IMG/VR virus record: IMGVR_UViG_3300049203_000083
Coordinates: 1 to 35,317 of that record
Origin: a virus
DNA: 35,317 nt
Direction: 5' to 3' (one strand)
Position numbers and translations under genes: made by a program. Shown one piece after another: positions 7,690 to 14,220 of this stretch; position 1 is the stretch's first letter, and each line of letters opens with the position of its first letter. The notes under the pieces are model-generated. The model was not told the origin of the DNA. It made no database searches and saw only the letters and a list, made by a program, of their open reading frames with translations.

Positions 7690-9179
7690 GACGTTCTCGC
7701 GTAGGGGTTGTATTCGCGCCGGCGGGAGGACGCCTCCAGCGCACGGTTGCGCAGGTGCGCGAGCGGGTCCGGCGGCTCCTTGTGCACCACCGGCATGGCG
7801 AAGCTCAGGGCCAGCGCATCGCCGCGGCCAGGGCTGGGCAGGCCCCGCAGCTTCATTTCCTTTTTCGATTCAAGCTGAATCTTGCCGTCCATGCGCGCCA
7901 CCGTCTCGGGGCCGATCAGGTCCTGGTACAGCACATCGTCCTCGGGGTCGATGGCGCCGCCCTCTTTCAGCCATTCCTTGACCTGGCCGTACATGTAGGC
8001 CCGCAGGTTCAGATAGCCCGCATCGGGGCTGGCGCCGCCGAACCACACGAGCGTCCAGGCCCGTTTCATCGTGCGCCCGGCGCTGACGATGCCGGTGCCG
8101 TAGCCGGCGTCCACGAACACGGCGTCCGCCTTGTGCTCGTCCTCAAAGCGTGCGAGCTGGTTGGCCACGTCGATGTCGTTGTCGTTCTTGGCCATGGTCT
8201 TGAGCACATCGAAGCGCAGGCCCTGGCGCTTGCCAAACACCAGCTCGTCGTCGCCTTCGAACGCAGGGTCCAGCGTCAGGATCACCGGCGCGTGGTTGTA
8301 CTGCGCCTCGTGCAGGTGCACCTTCTGCGCCTTGTCCACGTCATCGGTCCCGATGAACTGCTTGGTGCCCATCGAGGGGAACATGCCGCGAACGCGCACC
8401 TTCACGATGTCGCTGTCCTCGCCGTACTGGTCCACCAGCTCCTGCAGATAGGCCTTGTTGGTGCCCTCCACCGTGCGGCTGTCGATCTGCCGGGTGCGCC
8501 ACAGGTGGCGGTACTTGCGGAAGCACTCGCGGAATCGCCCGGTGTTGCGCGTCGGGTTGCCGAACACGATCCAGATGATTTCGGTGTTCTCGTCGGTGAG
8601 CGCGCCCTCGGCCACTTCCCACACCTTGTCGGCGATGGCCGAGCCTTCGTCCATCAGCACGATAATGCGGCTGCCCTGGTTGTGCAGGCCGGCGAACGCT
8701 TCCGTGTTGTTGATGGACCATGGCACGGCGTCCAGGCGCCAGGCCTTCTCGGCCTCGGAGTCGGCGCTGTAGATCGCCGTGGCGGTGGGCTTGAACCACG
8801 CCGCGTTCTCGGCCATGCGCGCCCACTTGATCAGCTCGGGCATCGTCTTGGTGTTGAGCTGGCCTTCGGTGTTGGCTGTGATCACGATGCGCGTGTTCAC
8901 GCAGGTGGACAAGCCCCAGTGCGACACGAAACCCATGAATGCCGACTTGCCGATGCCGTGGCCCGAAGCCACCGCGATGCGCAGGGGCTCGAACCGGGTG
9001 GCGGGGTTGCTCAGGTGCTCGCCGATGGCCGCCAGCTCTTCGCTCTGCCACACGCGCGGTCCGCTGTGCTCGGCGAGCTGGCCGGTGCCCCACGGGAACA
9101 TCGCCCGGGTGAAGCCCAGCGGGTCGGCTGCGTAGCCCATCACCTGGTCGATGACCTCGTCGGTGGCGGCCTCGCTCAC
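7686..9179 (-). CDS. terL: Terminase large subunit
   Basis: A 497-residue packaging motor. The ATPase domain carries Walker A SGHGIGKSA (residues 72-80) and Walker B IIVLMDEGS with D177 and E178. A coupling motif region (IIWIVFGNPTRNTGRF) follows near residue 201. The C-terminal RNase H-like nuclease has acidic residues in LTLDPAFEGDDE (D304), ADAVFVDAGYGTG (D357) and GRGDALALSF near residue 460. It starts with GTG, overlapping the stop of a 38-residue reading frame by four bases (GTGA), and its stop overlaps the next ATG likewise. All catalytic positions are present, so it should be functional. Length is normal. Confidence 0.95.
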   Translation of the reverse strand: MSEAATDEVIDQVMGYAADPLGFTRAMFPWGTGQLAEHSGPRVWQSEELAAIGEHLSNPATRFEPLRIAVASGHGIGKSAFMGFVSHWGLSTCVNTRIVITANTEGQLNTKTMPELIKWARMAENAAWFKPTATAIYSADSEAEKAWRLDAVPWSINNTEAFAGLHNQGSRIIVLMDEGSAIADKVWEVAEGALTDENTEIIWIVFGNPTRNTGRFRECFRKYRHLWRTRQIDSRTVEGTNKAYLQELVDQYGEDSDIVKVRVRGMFPSMGTKQFIGTDDVDKAQKVHLHEAQYNHAPVILTLDPAFEGDDELVFGKRQGLRFDVLKTMAKNDNDIDVANQLARFEDEHKADAVFVDAGYGTGIVSAGRTMKRAWTLVWFGGASPDAGYLNLRAYMYGQVKEWLKEGGAIDPEDDVLYQDLIGPETVARMDGKIQLESKKEMKLRGLPSPGRGDALALSFAMPVVHKEPPDPLAHLRNRALEASSRRREYNPYARTS

Positions 9180-9292
9180 TTGCGCACCGCCATGCGTGCG
9201 CGGCGCGCTTCGATCCTGGCGGCCATGCGGTCGGCGAAGTCGCCCAGGCGCAGCTCCAGGAGGAACAGGAAAATGCGCAGGCGCCGCTTCAT
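9176..9292 (-). CDS. 38-residue basic, hydrophobic micro-protein between the terminase genes
   Basis: A short frame starting ATG at 9292 that encodes 38 residues. The start reads MKRRLRIFLFLLELRLG, a basic cap followed by a hydrophobic stretch; the rest (DFADRMAARIEARRARM) is a very basic helix. Its ATG overlaps the TerS stop (ATGA), and its own stop overlaps the TerL GTG (GTGA). Without it, the 110 bases between TerS and TerL would be an unexplained gap in an operon whose neighbours mostly touch. This spacing is the main evidence. It may serve translational coupling of TerS to TerL or be a small membrane-interacting protein. No homologue was recognised. Confidence 0.6.
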   Translation of the reverse strand: MKRRLRIFLFLLELRLGDFADRMAARIEARRARMAVRK

Positions 9293-9804
9293 GCGAACTC
9301 GCTCGCCGAGGCGTCTGGCGCGGCCTTGGCGGCCCGTTCGCGGATGCGCTGGGCCATCCCCACCACCTGCACCTCGCCGCTGTGCTCCACGCGGTCTACG
9401 AGCAGGCCCAGGTGCTTCATGGCCAGGGTGATGGCTGAGAGCTTGTCGTAGGCCTTGGTTTTGCGGCCGAACTGCTTTTCCTCGATTTCGCTAATGGCGC
9501 GGCGCGTCTCGTCGTCCAGTTGGTGCACGGGCTTGAGCTTGCCCTCGTCGTCGTAGAGCCTGGCCATGTCGAAGCCGATGATGGCCGCCAGGTGCTGCAT
9601 CAGCATGTCGGCATTCACGCCGGCGCGCTCTGCAGCGCCTCGGCGGTGCTCATCGATGGCGGCTTTGACCTTGGGGTCTCGCATCAGCCCGTAGCCGACG
9701 CCAGGGTTGTCGCCGTACCCGGCGGCTCTGGCTGAGGCTCGCGCGTTTCCGTGGAGGACGTAGTGCTCCACAAAGGCAGATTGCTGGGTCGTCAGTTCTT
9801 TCAC
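9289..9804 (-). CDS. terS: Terminase small subunit
   Basis: A 171-residue protein that should recognise phage DNA and load the large subunit. The N-terminal region is the Terminase_2-type HTH layout: LTTQQSAFVEHYVLHGNARASARAAGYGDNP, then GYGLMRDPKVKAAIDEHR. A central helical segment for oligomerisation follows (ERAGVNADMLMQHLAAIIGFDMARLYDDEGKLKPVHQLDDETRRAISEIE), then KTKAYDKLSAITLAMKHLGLLVDRVEHSGE. The last motif is typical of the family and ends with a flexible Ala-rich tail. The start codon is GTG at 9804, overlapping the upstream stop (GTGA). It precedes TerL in transcription order with only a 38-residue frame between them. Confidence 0.92.
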   Translation of the reverse strand: MKELTTQQSAFVEHYVLHGNARASARAAGYGDNPGVGYGLMRDPKVKAAIDEHRRGAAERAGVNADMLMQHLAAIIGFDMARLYDDEGKLKPVHQLDDETRRAISEIEEKQFGRKTKAYDKLSAITLAMKHLGLLVDRVEHSGEVQVVGMAQRIRERAAKAAPDASASEFA

Positions 9805-10046
9805 GCAGTGGCCTCGGGTTTGGCGCGACGCCGGCGCCCTTCGCAGATGGCCCGCACCGCAGCCAGGGAGGCGTTGAACTCGCGGGCCAGGTCCAGGCGC
9901 TTGGCGCCCTGCTGGCGCCGCAATCGCAGCTCATGCACCTGGGCATCGGTGAGGACCGGGAGGCCGCGCTGGTGCTGGGGGGCTGCAGGCGGACGGTGCA
10001 GCAGGCCGGACACGAGCGATGCGAAGGGGTTGGGGCATGGCGTCAT
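9801..10046 (-). CDS. Small HTH DNA-binding protein, first gene of the packaging operon
   Basis: An 81-residue protein. The C-terminal half (LTDAQVHELRLRRQQGAKRLDLAREFNASLAAVRAICEGRRRR) is a homeodomain-like helix-turn-helix: LTDAQV-x3-RLRRQQG, then LAREFNASLAAVRAI as the second and recognition helices. The frame is open to 10151, but the ATG at 10046 (MTPCPNPF) is preferred, since the upstream residues would run through the operator-like site at 10087. No good ribosome site was seen. It overlaps TerS by four bases (GTGA). It could act as a packaging accessory protein that binds the pac site, or as a regulator of the late operon. Confidence 0.62.
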   Translation of the reverse strand: MTPCPNPFASLVSGLLHRPPAAPQHQRGLPVLTDAQVHELRLRRQQGAKRLDLAREFNASLAAVRAICEGRRRRAKPEATA

Positions 10047-10086
10047 GAGCCGTGAATGTAGGCCATGTCCTACGGGCTTGTCGACC

Positions 10087-10104
10087 CCGGGCGTCCGCAC
10101 CCTA
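10087..10104. promoter_or_regulatory. Degenerate operator-like dyad upstream of the packaging operon
   Basis: CCGGG-N8-CCCTA: the right half and the inner GGG of the left half match the TAGGG-N8-CCCTA operators seen at 13712, 13769, 16174 and 21584; two left-half bases differ. It lies about 40 bases before the ATG of the first packaging-operon gene. On the plus strand the CCC runs into TATAGC, as at the other sites. Weak on its own; listed because of the shared spacing. Confidence 0.3.
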
Positions 10105-10231
10105 TAGCCGAGGGGTGGCGAGAGCCAGCTAGCGCCTACTAACTTAAACACGCAATTTTTTGCACGAGGGCTTGTGTTACTCCGTTCCCTGTTACTGCAC
10201 TGGTTTTAAAGCATATAGAGAATTTCATACC

Positions 10232-10249
10232 TGGGGTCTTCACACCCTA
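10232..10249. promoter_or_regulatory. Operator-like dyad, one mismatch
   Basis: TGGGG-TCTTCACA-CCCTA matches the TAGGG-N8-CCCTA operator pattern with a single substitution and the exact eight-base spacing. It lies in the AT-rich region between the helicase terminator and the packaging operon. The sequence on either side does not form a convincing -10/-35 pair, so it may mark a repressed weak promoter or a binding site with another function. Confidence 0.45.
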
Positions 10250-10297
10250 CCTAAGCATACCAATGCATACCATGTTCTCGTATGTATATAAATATCA

Positions 10298-10395
10298 GGT
10301 AACTCAAGTAACTAGGTAACATATAGACCATTCCCCAATGAAAAAAGTCCAACTCGCAAAAACTTGCAGGTTGGACTTGCCAGGTAACGCGTAAC
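10298..10395 (+). repeat. Clustered GTAAC repeats (iteron-like)
   Basis: GGTAAC occurs at 10298-10303, 10315-10320 and 10383-10388, and GTAAC at 10308-10312 and 10391-10395, all in the same orientation. Two inverted copies (GTTAC) lie further left at 10176-10180 and 10191-10195. Five direct copies in 98 bases of a GC-rich genome suggest an initiator-binding array. The words are short, though, and the spacing is irregular, so chance in AT-rich DNA is not excluded. Confidence 0.4.
10341..10378 (-). terminator. Rho-independent terminator after the primase/helicase gene
   Basis: Read on the minus strand, the stem arm AAGTCCAAC (9 bases) pairs perfectly with GTTGGACTT, an inner GCAA/TTGC helix closes a four-base loop, and a run of six T follows at once. 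It lies 41 bases beyond the stop of the helicase gene, so it ends that transcript and insulates the packaging operon from it. Confidence 0.85.
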
Positions 10396-10418
10396 AATCA
10401 ACGCGAAGCAAACAGCCT

Positions 10419-12674
10419 TTAGCAAAATTCCTCGTGCTCGCTACTCGCAAAACTCCACCGTTTGCAAACTTTTCCGTCCACGCGCATCGCTTTGTACTCA
10501 TAGCCAAGGTTACGCAGCGCCACCGCTGCGCGCCGCTGATCTGCCTGTTTGATGCCGTCTGCGCGGAAATTCAGCGCCCCCACCATCACTTCCAAGGTCG
10601 CAAAAGGCTTTGACCCTCTCAGCAATCCGGTCTCTCCGTCCATGTCTTCCCCATGCAAGAGCCACGCTGTGATGGCGTCCTCCCACACGTCGTGAACCCG
10701 AAAATCGCCGTGGATGTCGGTGGCCAAGTGCTGCGCCTCGTACCAATCGACGGTGTGGTTGTTGGAGCAGAACAACGCACGCCCCTCGGCCCACAGCTGA
10801 TCGCGCTCGGCCAGGATTCGGGTGTCGTCCACCCGGCTGACTGTCATGGGCAGCCAGCGCCGGTTGCCCGTCTCATCGATCAGGAGGTCGTTACGGTTGC
10901 CTGTGCCCACCACGATCAACCGCCGCGCGAAGCGTGTCTGCCGGCGCTGGAACACCTCGCGCCACTCTTCCGTCTCGCGCGTGAGCCAGGTCTTGGTGTC
11001 CTCCACCTGGCGGTTGGACATGCCGCGCATTTCGCCCAGCTCGCCCACCAGCTTGCCCCTGATCTTGTAGGCCAGCTCCTTGTCGCTAGTGTCAAAGTCA
11101 AGCTCCACGAACGCCTCGGGCACCGGCGACATGGCGCGCACGCCGCTGGTCTTGCGCAGGCCCTGACCCCCCACCAGAATAGGCGCCATGTCCGCCTTGC
11201 ACCCCGGGCGCATCACACGGCCGGCCAGCGCGCTCCAGGTGTAGCGCCCCACCGCCCGGCTGTACGGCGTGTCGGGCGCACCCCAGCAGCTCACAAAGAA
11301 GGCAGCCACCCGCGGCACGCCGTCCCAGCGCAGGGCTTCCAGCCATTCCTTGGCCGAGTCGCGTCGGTTCTGGGTGGCCACGTAGTCGATGGCGCGCTCC
11401 ACCAGCTTGTCGCTCGGCGCCTTGATCCGCAGTGGCTCGGCCTCCAGCCGCAGACACAGCTCGTAGTTGTCGGCGTTGCTGACCGGGCGCCACGTGTCCT
11501 CATGACCCCAGGCGATCATGGTCTCTGCGCGGAACTCGTCGTAGCAGATGCGCGCGCCGATCAGCTCGGGGCAGTTCAGGGCCTGCCCCACCGTGGTGGA
11601 GCTGGCGGCCACGTAGCCCTGCTTGTCGCGCTTCCATGAGGCGGTGATGTCGCCGAAGGCCTTGCCCTTGGCCACCACAGCAGGCGACTCGGCTGCGACC
11701 CCTTGCGCCGTCGAGGTGATCACCTCGAAGTCGTTCGCGTCCTCCACGGCCTGGTAGCCGATCTTGGCCACGTAGTCGCGGTGCGTGCGCCCTTCGCAAT
11801 GCGCGTGCAGGCATTTGAAACCCCGCTTGGCTGCGCCCACCCCGGCGGGGTAGAAGACCGTGCTGCTGGGCGCACCCGCCTCGCCGTCGGTGTGCTCGTG
11901 CTGCCAAGGGCAAATGACGTGCAGCGTGCCGTCCGGCAGTTCCTCGCGCACCTGGCCGTGATCCCACAGCCAGTCCGACAGCGCACGGTCGGCGCTGTCC
12001 ACGGATCGGCGCTGCTGTCCACTCTCCAGCCGGGCGCGCCCGTCCGTCCAGGTGCCAGGGATGCCGACCGCCTTGTACACGGCGTCGGCCGCCGCGCGCA
12101 GCTCCGCCTCGCTCACCTCGGGCAGCACCTCGGGCAGGCCGCCGCGCCACTCGTAGCGCTGCCCGCTCGGGTGCGTGCCGGCCACGATGAACTGCTGGCT
12201 GTCGCCCAGGATCTCCACCACGCCGCCGGGCACCTCGAACTTGATCTTGGCCAGGAACTCGGGGCATCGCACGGCCAGCAGGCGCTTGCCGCTGTCGACG
12301 CGGTAGCGCTCGGGCAGCAGTCCCACCTCCAGCGCCGCGTCGAACAGGTCATGCATGCGCTGCGCGGCCGCCGCGTCGGGCACGTCGATGTCGATGCCCT
12401 TGACCTGGCGCCCGATCAGGCAGATGCCCAGCCGACTGTCCTTGCCCCAGCGCGCCACTGCGGCCGCGTCGGCCTGGTTCTGCGTCCACTTGGGGAAGCC
12501 GACGGCGTAGCCCTCATGGTTGATGTAGCTGGGCGTCTTGCCCAGGGCCTGCATCTTGGACGCCGGGCTGATCGGGATGGATTGGTCCGACACCACTGGC
12601 AGCAGGTCAGCCGTCAGGCCGAGGTTCTGCCAGGCCGCCCAGTCGGCGGCACTCGCTCCTGCGGCGCCGGTCAT
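10419..12674 (-). CDS. Prim-Pol / VapE-type primase-helicase
   Basis: A 751-residue replication protein. The N-terminal 200 residues form a bifunctional primase-polymerase domain: GIDIDV near residue 92 supplies the metal-binding DxD, and VAGTHPSGQRYEW matches the later conserved strand. A Cys/His cluster follows near residues 255-300 (CPWQHEH, then CLHAHC), likely a zinc finger. The C-terminal half is a virulence-associated-E helicase: LEALRWDGVPR, Walker A GGQGLRKTS near residue 500, ELGEMRGMSNRQVEDTKTWLTRETEEWREVF, the FARRLIVVGTGN sensor and ETGNRRWLPM. It should prime and unwind phage DNA. The ATG overlaps the upstream stop by four bases. A terminator follows 41 bases beyond the stop. 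Confidence 0.9.
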   Translation of the reverse strand: MTGAAGASAADWAAWQNLGLTADLLPVVSDQSIPISPASKMQALGKTPSYINHEGYAVGFPKWTQNQADAAAVARWGKDSRLGICLIGRQVKGIDIDVPDAAAAQRMHDLFDAALEVGLLPERYRVDSGKRLLAVRCPEFLAKIKFEVPGGVVEILGDSQQFIVAGTHPSGQRYEWRGGLPEVLPEVSEAELRAAADAVYKAVGIPGTWTDGRARLESGQQRRSVDSADRALSDWLWDHGQVREELPDGTLHVICPWQHEHTDGEAGAPSSTVFYPAGVGAAKRGFKCLHAHCEGRTHRDYVAKIGYQAVEDANDFEVITSTAQGVAAESPAVVAKGKAFGDITASWKRDKQGYVAASSTTVGQALNCPELIGARICYDEFRAETMIAWGHEDTWRPVSNADNYELCLRLEAEPLRIKAPSDKLVERAIDYVATQNRRDSAKEWLEALRWDGVPRVAAFFVSCWGAPDTPYSRAVGRYTWSALAGRVMRPGCKADMAPILVGGQGLRKTSGVRAMSPVPEAFVELDFDTSDKELAYKIRGKLVGELGEMRGMSNRQVEDTKTWLTRETEEWREVFQRRQTRFARRLIVVGTGNRNDLLIDETGNRRWLPMTVSRVDDTRILAERDQLWAEGRALFCSNNHTVDWYEAQHLATDIHGDFRVHDVWEDAITAWLLHGEDMDGETGLLRGSKPFATLEVMVGALNFRADGIKQADQRRAAVALRNLGYEYKAMRVDGKVCKRWSFASSEHEEFC

Positions 12675-13006
12675 GCCAGCGGCTCGGGAGATTCGAGGGC
12701 TTGGACGACCGCCAAGGCCTTGGCCACGTCATCGCGCTGGCCGAACAGGGGGATGCTGTACATCGCCGCGCTTCCGTACAGGGCGGCAGCACCGTCCAGG
12801 ACGGCCCCTTCGAAGCCTATGGCCAGCGCGCCGGTGGCGTTGCGGTGGCGCAATACGCGGTCGATGTCGGAGGCGGGGAGCAGCGGGACCATCAGGTGGA
12901 CGGCTTCACTGAGCAGCTGCTCGGCGTCCTTGATTTTGAGTGCCGCTTGGCACAGCTGCGAAAGCTGGGTGCCCCTCGATTTGAGGTGCTTGTTCTTGAT
13001 CTTCAC
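12671..13006 (-). CDS. Small protein coupled to the primase/helicase, unknown function
   Basis: A 111-residue protein when started at the GTG at 13006 (VKIKNKHLKSRGTQ). The frame stays open to an ATG at 13180, but that would code through a terminator and leader with Arg-rich, unlikely residues, so the GTG is preferred. Helical segments LSQLCQAALKIKDAEQLLSEAVHLMVPLLPASDIDRVLRHRN and a later Ala/Gly-rich stretch are visible; no family was recognised. Its stop overlaps the helicase ATG (ATGA), implying joint translation. It may be a replication accessory factor. The leader between 13007 and 13141 has no obvious sigma-70 promoter. Confidence 0.6.
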   Translation of the reverse strand: MKIKNKHLKSRGTQLSQLCQAALKIKDAEQLLSEAVHLMVPLLPASDIDRVLRHRNATGALAIGFEGAVLDGAAALYGSAAMYSIPLFGQRDDVAKALAVVQALESPEPLA

Positions 13007-13141
13007 GGGGATGCTCTCACTAGAAGCCACTGCTAAAAAGCGACGCCAGCCAGGCGGGCAGTGAATCCGCTTTTCGCACTTCCTCCCGTCGGAGAACGCA
13101 CTAGGCTGTGTCAGGGACGAGTCTAAAGCATACTCCCGACG

Positions 13142-13163
13142 AAAAAGAAGCGCCAGATGGCGC
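13142..13163 (-). terminator. Probable terminator after the XRE operon
   Basis: On the minus strand GCGCCA and TGGCGC form a six-base stem with a tiny loop, followed by TTCTTTTTC. It lies about 46 bases beyond the stop of the 95-residue gene, so the XRE transcript probably ends here and the helicase operon needs its own promoter. The stem is short, so termination may be partial. Confidence 0.6.
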
Positions 13164-13209
13164 GTCAGTCTGTAGGACAAAAGCTTTATTACTCGGTTTT
13201 ACATGGGGC

Positions 13210-13497
13210 TTACTCACCCTGGCGTTTTTCGAGGTTACCCCAGCAGTCCTTGCACCGATACTCGGCGTGCAGGGCCTGGATCGCCTCGTGCATGGCGTCC
13301 ACACTGAGCCGGGCCCAGTCGGGCAGCTCGCGCTCCATCGGCTCGAAGCGCTCCAGATCGGCGTTCCACAAGAGGGGCGGCATGGGCAACACCGAGTAGA
13401 TGCGCACCAGCTGGTCCAGGTAGGGCTGGATGGCCCGCAGATACTGCTGGTGCAGGTCCGCCTGCTGCGCGAGGGTCAGCGGCCGCGGGGCGATCAT
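13210..13497 (-). CDS. Small protein in operon with the XRE regulator, unknown function
   Basis: A 95-residue protein: MIAPRPLTLAQQADLHQQYLRAIQPYLDQLVRIY, then a Pro-rich turn LPMPPLLWNADLERFEPMERELPDWARLSVDAMHEAIQALHAEY and a C-terminal CKDCWGN. The lone CxxC could bind metal only as a dimer. Its ATG overlaps the XRE stop by four bases, so it is the second gene of the regulator operon. Small proteins in this place in temperate phages are often anti-repressors or replication accessory factors; nothing in the sequence decides between them. Confidence 0.65.
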   Translation of the reverse strand: MIAPRPLTLAQQADLHQQYLRAIQPYLDQLVRIYSVLPMPPLLWNADLERFEPMERELPDWARLSVDAMHEAIQALHAEYRCKDCWGNLEKRQGE

Positions 13498-13700
13498 CGC
13501 AGCCCCGCCGCGCGGCGCGCTTGGCGCTGCTGCACCAGCCCGTGCTCGATGCGCTGGATGGTGTCGAGCATCACATCCTGGGTGTAACCGGACTTGATCC
13601 GGCGCAGCGTGCGCAGGTTCAGGCCCGTGTCGCGGGCCAGTTGCGAGAGGCTGACGTTGGGCTTGGCGAGCATGCCCCGTAGGGTTTCGATGTCTTTCAT
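13494..13700 (-). CDS. Cro-like XRE-family regulator
   Basis: A 68-residue DNA-binding protein consisting of little more than a helix-turn-helix: VSLSQLARDTGLNLRTLRRIKSGYTQDVMLDTIQRIEHGL. LARDTGLNLRTLRRI is the turn and recognition helix. It lacks the C-terminal protease-like domain of CI repressors. A perfect eight-base dyad (13710-13731) ends ten bases before its ATG, so it is very probably autoregulated. The same half-sites recur at three other promoters. It is the best candidate for the protein that binds them. If the TATACT at 13713-13708 is its -10, the message would be almost leaderless. Confidence 0.82.
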   Translation of the reverse strand: MKDIETLRGMLAKPNVSLSQLARDTGLNLRTLRRIKSGYTQDVMLDTIQRIEHGLVQQRQARRAAGLR

Positions 13701-13709
13701 GCCGCACAG

Positions 13710-13731
13710 TATAGGGCATGACGGCCCTATA
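13710..13731 (-). promoter_or_regulatory. Operator O1 over the XRE start (TAGGG-N8-CCCTA)
   Basis: TATAGGGC and GCCCTATA form a perfect eight-base inverted repeat with a six-base centre; its core is TAGGG-N8-CCCTA (13712-13729). On the minus strand the right half runs into TATACT, a good -10 box for the XRE gene, but the matching -35 is poor. The site ends ten bases from the XRE ATG, so occupancy should block that promoter. Confidence 0.8.
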
Positions 13732-13761
13732 CTCTTGTAGGAAATTTTCTCGACTTGGGTG

Positions 13762-13790
13762 TTGACACTAGGGTTTGTGTGCCCTACAGT
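13762..13790 (+). promoter_or_regulatory. Early rightward promoter with embedded operator O2
   Basis: A consensus -35 TTGACA (13762-13767), a 17-base spacer and -10 TACAGT (13785-13790). The spacer holds TAGGG-TTTGTGTG-CCCTA (13769-13786), the same operator as at O1, with its last TA forming the start of the -10. A bound repressor would cover both boxes. It faces away from the XRE gene and should drive the micro-proteins and genes from 13821 onward. Confidence 0.88.
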
Positions 13791-13820
13791 TCGGACATCA
13801 ACAACCCGGAGCCCGAGCGA

Positions 13821-13901
13821 ATGCAACTTGAACTGTTCCCCGAGATCAGCCGCCCGCAGCGTTTGACCCCTCGCCACGTCATCTGGATGAACGGAGCCTG
13901 A
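13821..13901 (+). CDS. 26-residue micro-protein, first gene of the early operon
   Basis: A short frame starting MQLELFPEISRPQRLT and ending IWMNGA. It has a GGAG ribosome site nine bases before the ATG and begins 31 bases after the early promoter's -10 box, the natural place for a first gene. The next frame starts with GTG two bases after its stop. The MQxxLF opening resembles many tiny phage early proteins, but no function is known. Coding status rests on position and ribosome site only. Confidence 0.5.
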   Translation: MQLELFPEISRPQRLTPRHVIWMNGA

Positions 13902-13903
13902 CC

Positions 13904-14056
13904 GTGTTCCAAACCCACAACCCCAGGATCGCCGACGCGATGGAAGCCAACGGCGAAGTGTTCGAACTGGTGCCCGTGCACCAGCCTGCAGTGCGCGAGC
14001 TCGCCATCCCGGTGGGCCGCGTCCAGACCAACGAAGAAGAGACTGCCCAAGCATGA
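13904..14056 (+). CDS. 50-residue micro-protein, unknown function
   Basis: Starts with GTG (MFQTHNPRIADAMEANG) and ends NEEETAQA, a soluble acidic protein with no domain recognised. It begins two bases after the previous stop. Its own stop overlaps the next ATG by four bases (ATGA), which supports translation. The GAACGGAGCC just before the GTG offers a ribosome site. Confidence 0.55.
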   Translation: MFQTHNPRIADAMEANGEVFELVPVHQPAVRELAIPVGRVQTNEEETAQA

Positions 14057-14211
14057 GCCCCCTCGCCTCCGCATTCATTGGCCTCGCCCTGGCCGTCACC
14101 TCGGGCTACGCCCTGTCGTTCTCTTCGGTCGAGTCGCCGGGCTTCAGTGTCTGGTGCCTGCTGGGCGTGGCCATCGGCGCCGGCATCACGCTGCGTCAGG
14201 TTGTCGCATAA
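14053..14211 (+). CDS. 52-residue membrane protein with two TM helices
   Basis: Two hydrophobic segments, LASAFIGLALAVTSGYAL and VWCLLGVAIGAGITL, are joined by a short polar loop (SFSSVESPGFS), giving a hairpin in the inner membrane. The ATG overlaps the previous stop (ATGA) and the next gene follows after nine bases. Small early membrane proteins of this kind often act in superinfection exclusion or host takeover; nothing here proves that. Confidence 0.58.
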   Translation: MSPLASAFIGLALAVTSGYALSFSSVESPGFSVWCLLGVAIGAGITLRQVVA

Positions 14212-14220
14212 AGGATCGCC

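Larger units (their letters stand above)
10047..10418. other. AT-rich intergenic region, candidate origin and control region
   Basis: A 372-base stretch without a credible gene, much richer in A/T between 10140 and 10420 than its surroundings. It holds two operator-like dyads (10087 and 10232), a tandem GCATACCA pair ten bases apart (10255-10262 and 10265-10272), clustered GTAAC words and the terminator of the helicase gene. Its position next to the primase/helicase gene and upstream of the packaging operon is a common place for a phage replication origin. That role is inference. No strong sigma-70 promoter was found on either strand. Confidence 0.55.

Noticed and set aside
10304-10507. A 67-codon minus-strand frame over the helicase 3' end
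   Set aside because: It covers the terminator hairpin and overlaps the helicase gene in another frame; no ribosome site.
12671-13180. Starting the 111-residue gene at the ATG at 13180
   Set aside because: This would translate through the terminator at 13142 and add an Arg-rich stretch unlike the rest; the GTG at 13006 is more plausible.
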